Assembly (NCBI GenBank): GCA_019828595.1
Contig: JAHQRK010000015.1
Location: 1,674,001 to 1,738,000 of the forward strand
Origin: Aphanomyces cochlioides
Taxonomy: Eukaryota > Oomycota > Saprolegniomycetes > Saprolegniales > Verrucalvaceae
Length of the DNA stretch: 64,000 bases
Reading direction: 5' to 3'
Shown: positions 61,856-64,000 of the stretch, piece after piece
Numbering within the stretch: position 1 is the stretch's first letter
Layout: each line of letters starts with the position of its first letter
The notes under the pieces: generated by a model
The model's database searches: none
Told to the model about the DNA's origin: nothing
What the model saw: the letters and a program-made list of their open reading frames with translations, nothing else
Program-made: the position numbers and the translations under genes

Positions 61856-61934
61856 CTGCTGAAACAGGACGATGCGTCGTCATTCCAAACTCAATGCTGC
61901 AGTGTGTGGACCCCTTTGAACTGGCCGATCCAAC

Positions 61935-62066
61935 CAATGCACTTCGTTAGAATATCTTAAGTGTATCTTAATGGCAAGAGTCTGCTTTTAAGCCGCTTGT
62001 TCTATTGAACATTGCACTCGCTATTAAGACATCTTTGAGCTCCGTTGGTCATAGTCGAGTCGTCGT
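61935..62066 (+). repeat. ~130-bp repeat B, right arm
   Basis: Starts inside the exon 2 remnant of DUF4246 copy e and supplies its new stop codon (NALR then TAG). Confidence 0.7.
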
Positions 62067-62195
62067 TGCCCGCTAGCGCTTTCCTTGACAAAGACTTTGA
62101 GCTACTTCAGCAATAATTACAGGAGAAAGAAGCGTTTAATAAAGTCAATAGAGATTTCCTGATTACAGCTCCCTCAGTGAAGAATCACATTACAT

Positions 62196-63122
62196 TTAGG
62201 GACTAGAGTTCTGAAGAGCACGTTGGTGGGCGAGACAAAGACGACCGATAGAATGAATTGGATCGTGCTGGGCGAGACGTTTGCAGTGGGGTAGACTGCA
62301 CACTTTATGGCGACGGTGTATCTCGCAAAGTGCTCCGCCACGATCTGTGCGGCCGCATCCTTCGACTTGACAGATTCTTGAGCCCCCATGCGAGGCGCAG
62401 TAGTCCCCTCGTTGGGCGCCAATTGTACACTCTGGTGTCTTGCATCGGCGACCGCCTCCGTGCTTTCGGCATTTGCCCCCTCCTTGGGAACTCTTATCGC
62501 AGCCGTCGACAATACATCGTGCACCGCCTCCATGAGCTTTGCATAGACCTCGAGATTGGGCGGATCGTGCACAATCAGGAACGCTACAACGCTTTCCCCC
62601 ACCATGGGCAATGCAGAGATGCTTGCCTTGACTTCCCTTTGTACATCCTCGCATTTGGCACCGACGGGTTCCCCCGTGCTCTTTGCATTTGCCTCGATAC
62701 GATACTGCGTTGATGCATCCTTCTTGGAGACATTGCCCTTTCACTTCGTCAATAATGCTCTTGGAGGTATCAGAATGCGACGGAGAATGCTCCACGACTA
62801 GGACTGGAGTCAATTTGACATTGGCGTCAAATTCAGAACAACGACTTCTAGTGACATCATGCCATTCTCGCCCTTCGTGTTGATGGGAATAACCATGGTA
62901 TGGCAGGGGGGTCTGGCAATGTTGATGGACGTATTGCCCAGGATTGACTTTGATATATTCGCACATAACTCGAGTTTGAGACTGCAAGGTAGGCGGCGGG
63001 TAGCGGACGACATTGCAGTTGTGGACAATGGCAATCTGCCCCATCTTGATGGATTCGTCAAGGGAAAGAATGATTTCATCGAGCAAGTCTTGATCCATGG
63101 CTTGATGGTTCGCGGCTCTCAT
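62196..63122 (-). CDS. WRKY19-like zinc-knuckle repeat protein, right-arm copy
   Basis: Same sequence as the left-arm copy (start ATG at 63122). Its stop lies near AATCACATTACATTTA, the end of the dispersed repeat, as for the copy beside the USP7-like gene. Confidence 0.72.
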   Translation of the reverse strand: MRAANHQAMDQDLLDEIILSLDESIKMGQIAIVHNCNVVRYPPPTLQSQTRVMCEYIKVNPGQYVHQHCQTPLPYHGYSHQHEGREWHDVTRSRCSEFDANVKLTPVLVVEHSPSHSDTSKSIIDEVKGQCLQEGCINAVSYRGKCKEHGGTRRCQMRGCTKGSQGKHLCIAHGGGKRCSVPDCARSAQSRGLCKAHGGGARCIVDGCDKSSQGGGKCRKHGGGRRCKTPECTIGAQRGDYCASHGGSRICQVEGCGRTDRGGALCEIHRRHKVCSLPHCKRLAQHDPIHSIGRLCLAHQRALQNSSP

Positions 63123-64000
63123 GTTGAAAGTGGAAATGACTCGACTCTCAGCATCAAGGACATAGAGTTGGCTTGTGGTCGCATGGAACACACGCGCAGC
63201 GACTGAATAGTTTGCGTACAACAGGTGCCAACCTCAATATTCTGTCGGAAAGTCCATCAATTGACCGTCCTGATGCCTCAGATGGCCTCACTCTCTATCT
63301 ATAAGAGTTTATCTAGGTCAGAGTATGCTGAATAGTGCAAAGTGAATTCGTCCGTTATTGTACAAAGTGCAAACTCCCCAGCGGTGGCATGATTTCACCA
63401 TTGCCACTGCAGCTCACGTGGACTTTATGACAGACACGCCTTGGAAAGGCTAATTCAGTCAATCGTCTTGTCGGGATTTGCGTTGGGACGAACGTAACAC
63501 GAACGCAACTCTTGTGACGCAACGCTGCGTTTTGAGCTTACTACTTTTGAAGAGCCACAAACGACAAGGATGAGCCCCAACCGACTTAATTCCTCGACGT
63601 GAACGTGGTGAAAACAGAGGCTTGATGACGCTTGAAATACTACGAGGAGCACTATCATGCAGGCAGATGGCCATCATGGCCGCGTACTGCATTGTAGACC
63701 TCATACACTGCTTCACTTTGTGAGTCATGGACCAGTTGACAACCCCAGAATCCACGCTTGACTTGGCGTTGGACTCTAGCCGAGGGACAACGCTGACGAG
63801 TCTGTTTTGAAATCCGCTCGACTGTGTTGAGTCACTGTAGTGAAAGCATGCAGCCTGTCCTGGAGATCTCTTGAAAATGTGCAACAAAGCTCAAAGTGCT
63901 GCAACAGACACCAAAAATTTCAGCAGTAACAACTCAAAACAACATACAAGATTTACGCGACCTTGAGCACTCGGTAGCTCTTGCAGTCCGTAGCTCAAGC
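63123..64000. other. arm non-coding region upstream of the right zinc-knuckle gene
   Basis: Conserved with 12582-13440. Holds TTTGCGTTGGGACGAACGTA and other blocks shared with the third copy. Runs to the window edge. Confidence 0.5.

Larger units (their letters stand above)
59443..64000 (-). repeat. right arm of the large palindrome, truncated by the window edge
   Basis: Exact inverted copy of 54426-58983. At 59443-59449 the arm starts GGTAAGG, the splice-donor end of the intron-like element, but here without the AAGAACG flank that precedes it in the left arm. Confidence 0.93.

Overview
The window looks like a nuclear contig from an oomycete, most likely a Saprolegniales water mould such as Aphanomyces, Achlya or Saprolegnia. 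This is inference from gene content, not a database result. Genes are split by very short GT-AG introns (about 32-60 nt) and packed tightly on both strands. The content fits an oomycete: prolyl 4-hydroxylase, a DUF4246 family array, Crypton tyrosine recombinases, WRKY19-like C-x4-C...C-x2-H zinc-knuckle proteins, and a Ty3/gypsy chromovirus.

Layout. 1-3.8 kb: a DUF4436-like membrane protein (partial), a SAM methyltransferase and a secretory-type prolyl 4-hydroxylase. 5-12 kb: a small membrane protein, an SWS1/ZSWIM7-like SWIM zinc-finger protein and a USP7-type deubiquitinase. 11.9-13.4 kb: a zinc-knuckle gene inside a dispersed ~1.5 kb repeat that returns in the palindrome. 15-21 kb: an RNase-kappa-like membrane protein and a trehalose-phosphate synthase/phosphatase homologue that has lost key residues and gained a C-terminal membrane tail. 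21-25 kb: a DDE transposase split by a Crypton. 25-35 kb: a dense set of housekeeping genes (a mucin-like type I membrane protein, dihydroorotate dehydrogenase, LC8 dynein light chain, a second RNase-kappa-like protein, a large EF-hand/IQ protein and OXA1). 35.9-38.8 kb: a second, damaged Crypton and a 461 bp TA-flanked MITE. 39-40.3 kb: a calcineurin-like phosphoesterase.

40.5-64 kb is an accessory region built from DUF4246 genes. It holds one pseudogene with a single nonsense codon, one intact gene, one gene split by a 6.4 kb Ty3/gypsy element with perfect 5 bp target duplications, and two identical decayed copies in the arms of a large palindrome. The palindrome (54426-58983 and 59443-64000, 459 bp spacer) runs off the right edge. 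Each arm carries a zinc-knuckle gene, a decayed DUF4246 gene, the 3' exon of a short-chain dehydrogenase, and a 406 bp intron-like element with terminal inverted repeats, GTAAGG and CAG ends and, at one junction, flanking 7 bp direct repeats. One end of that element coincides, to one base, with the palindrome breakpoint.

No CRISPR array, rRNA or convincing tRNA was seen. Splice models were made by hand from frame continuity and GT-AG sites. Exon ends are reliable where a conserved family sequence crosses the junction and approximate elsewhere.
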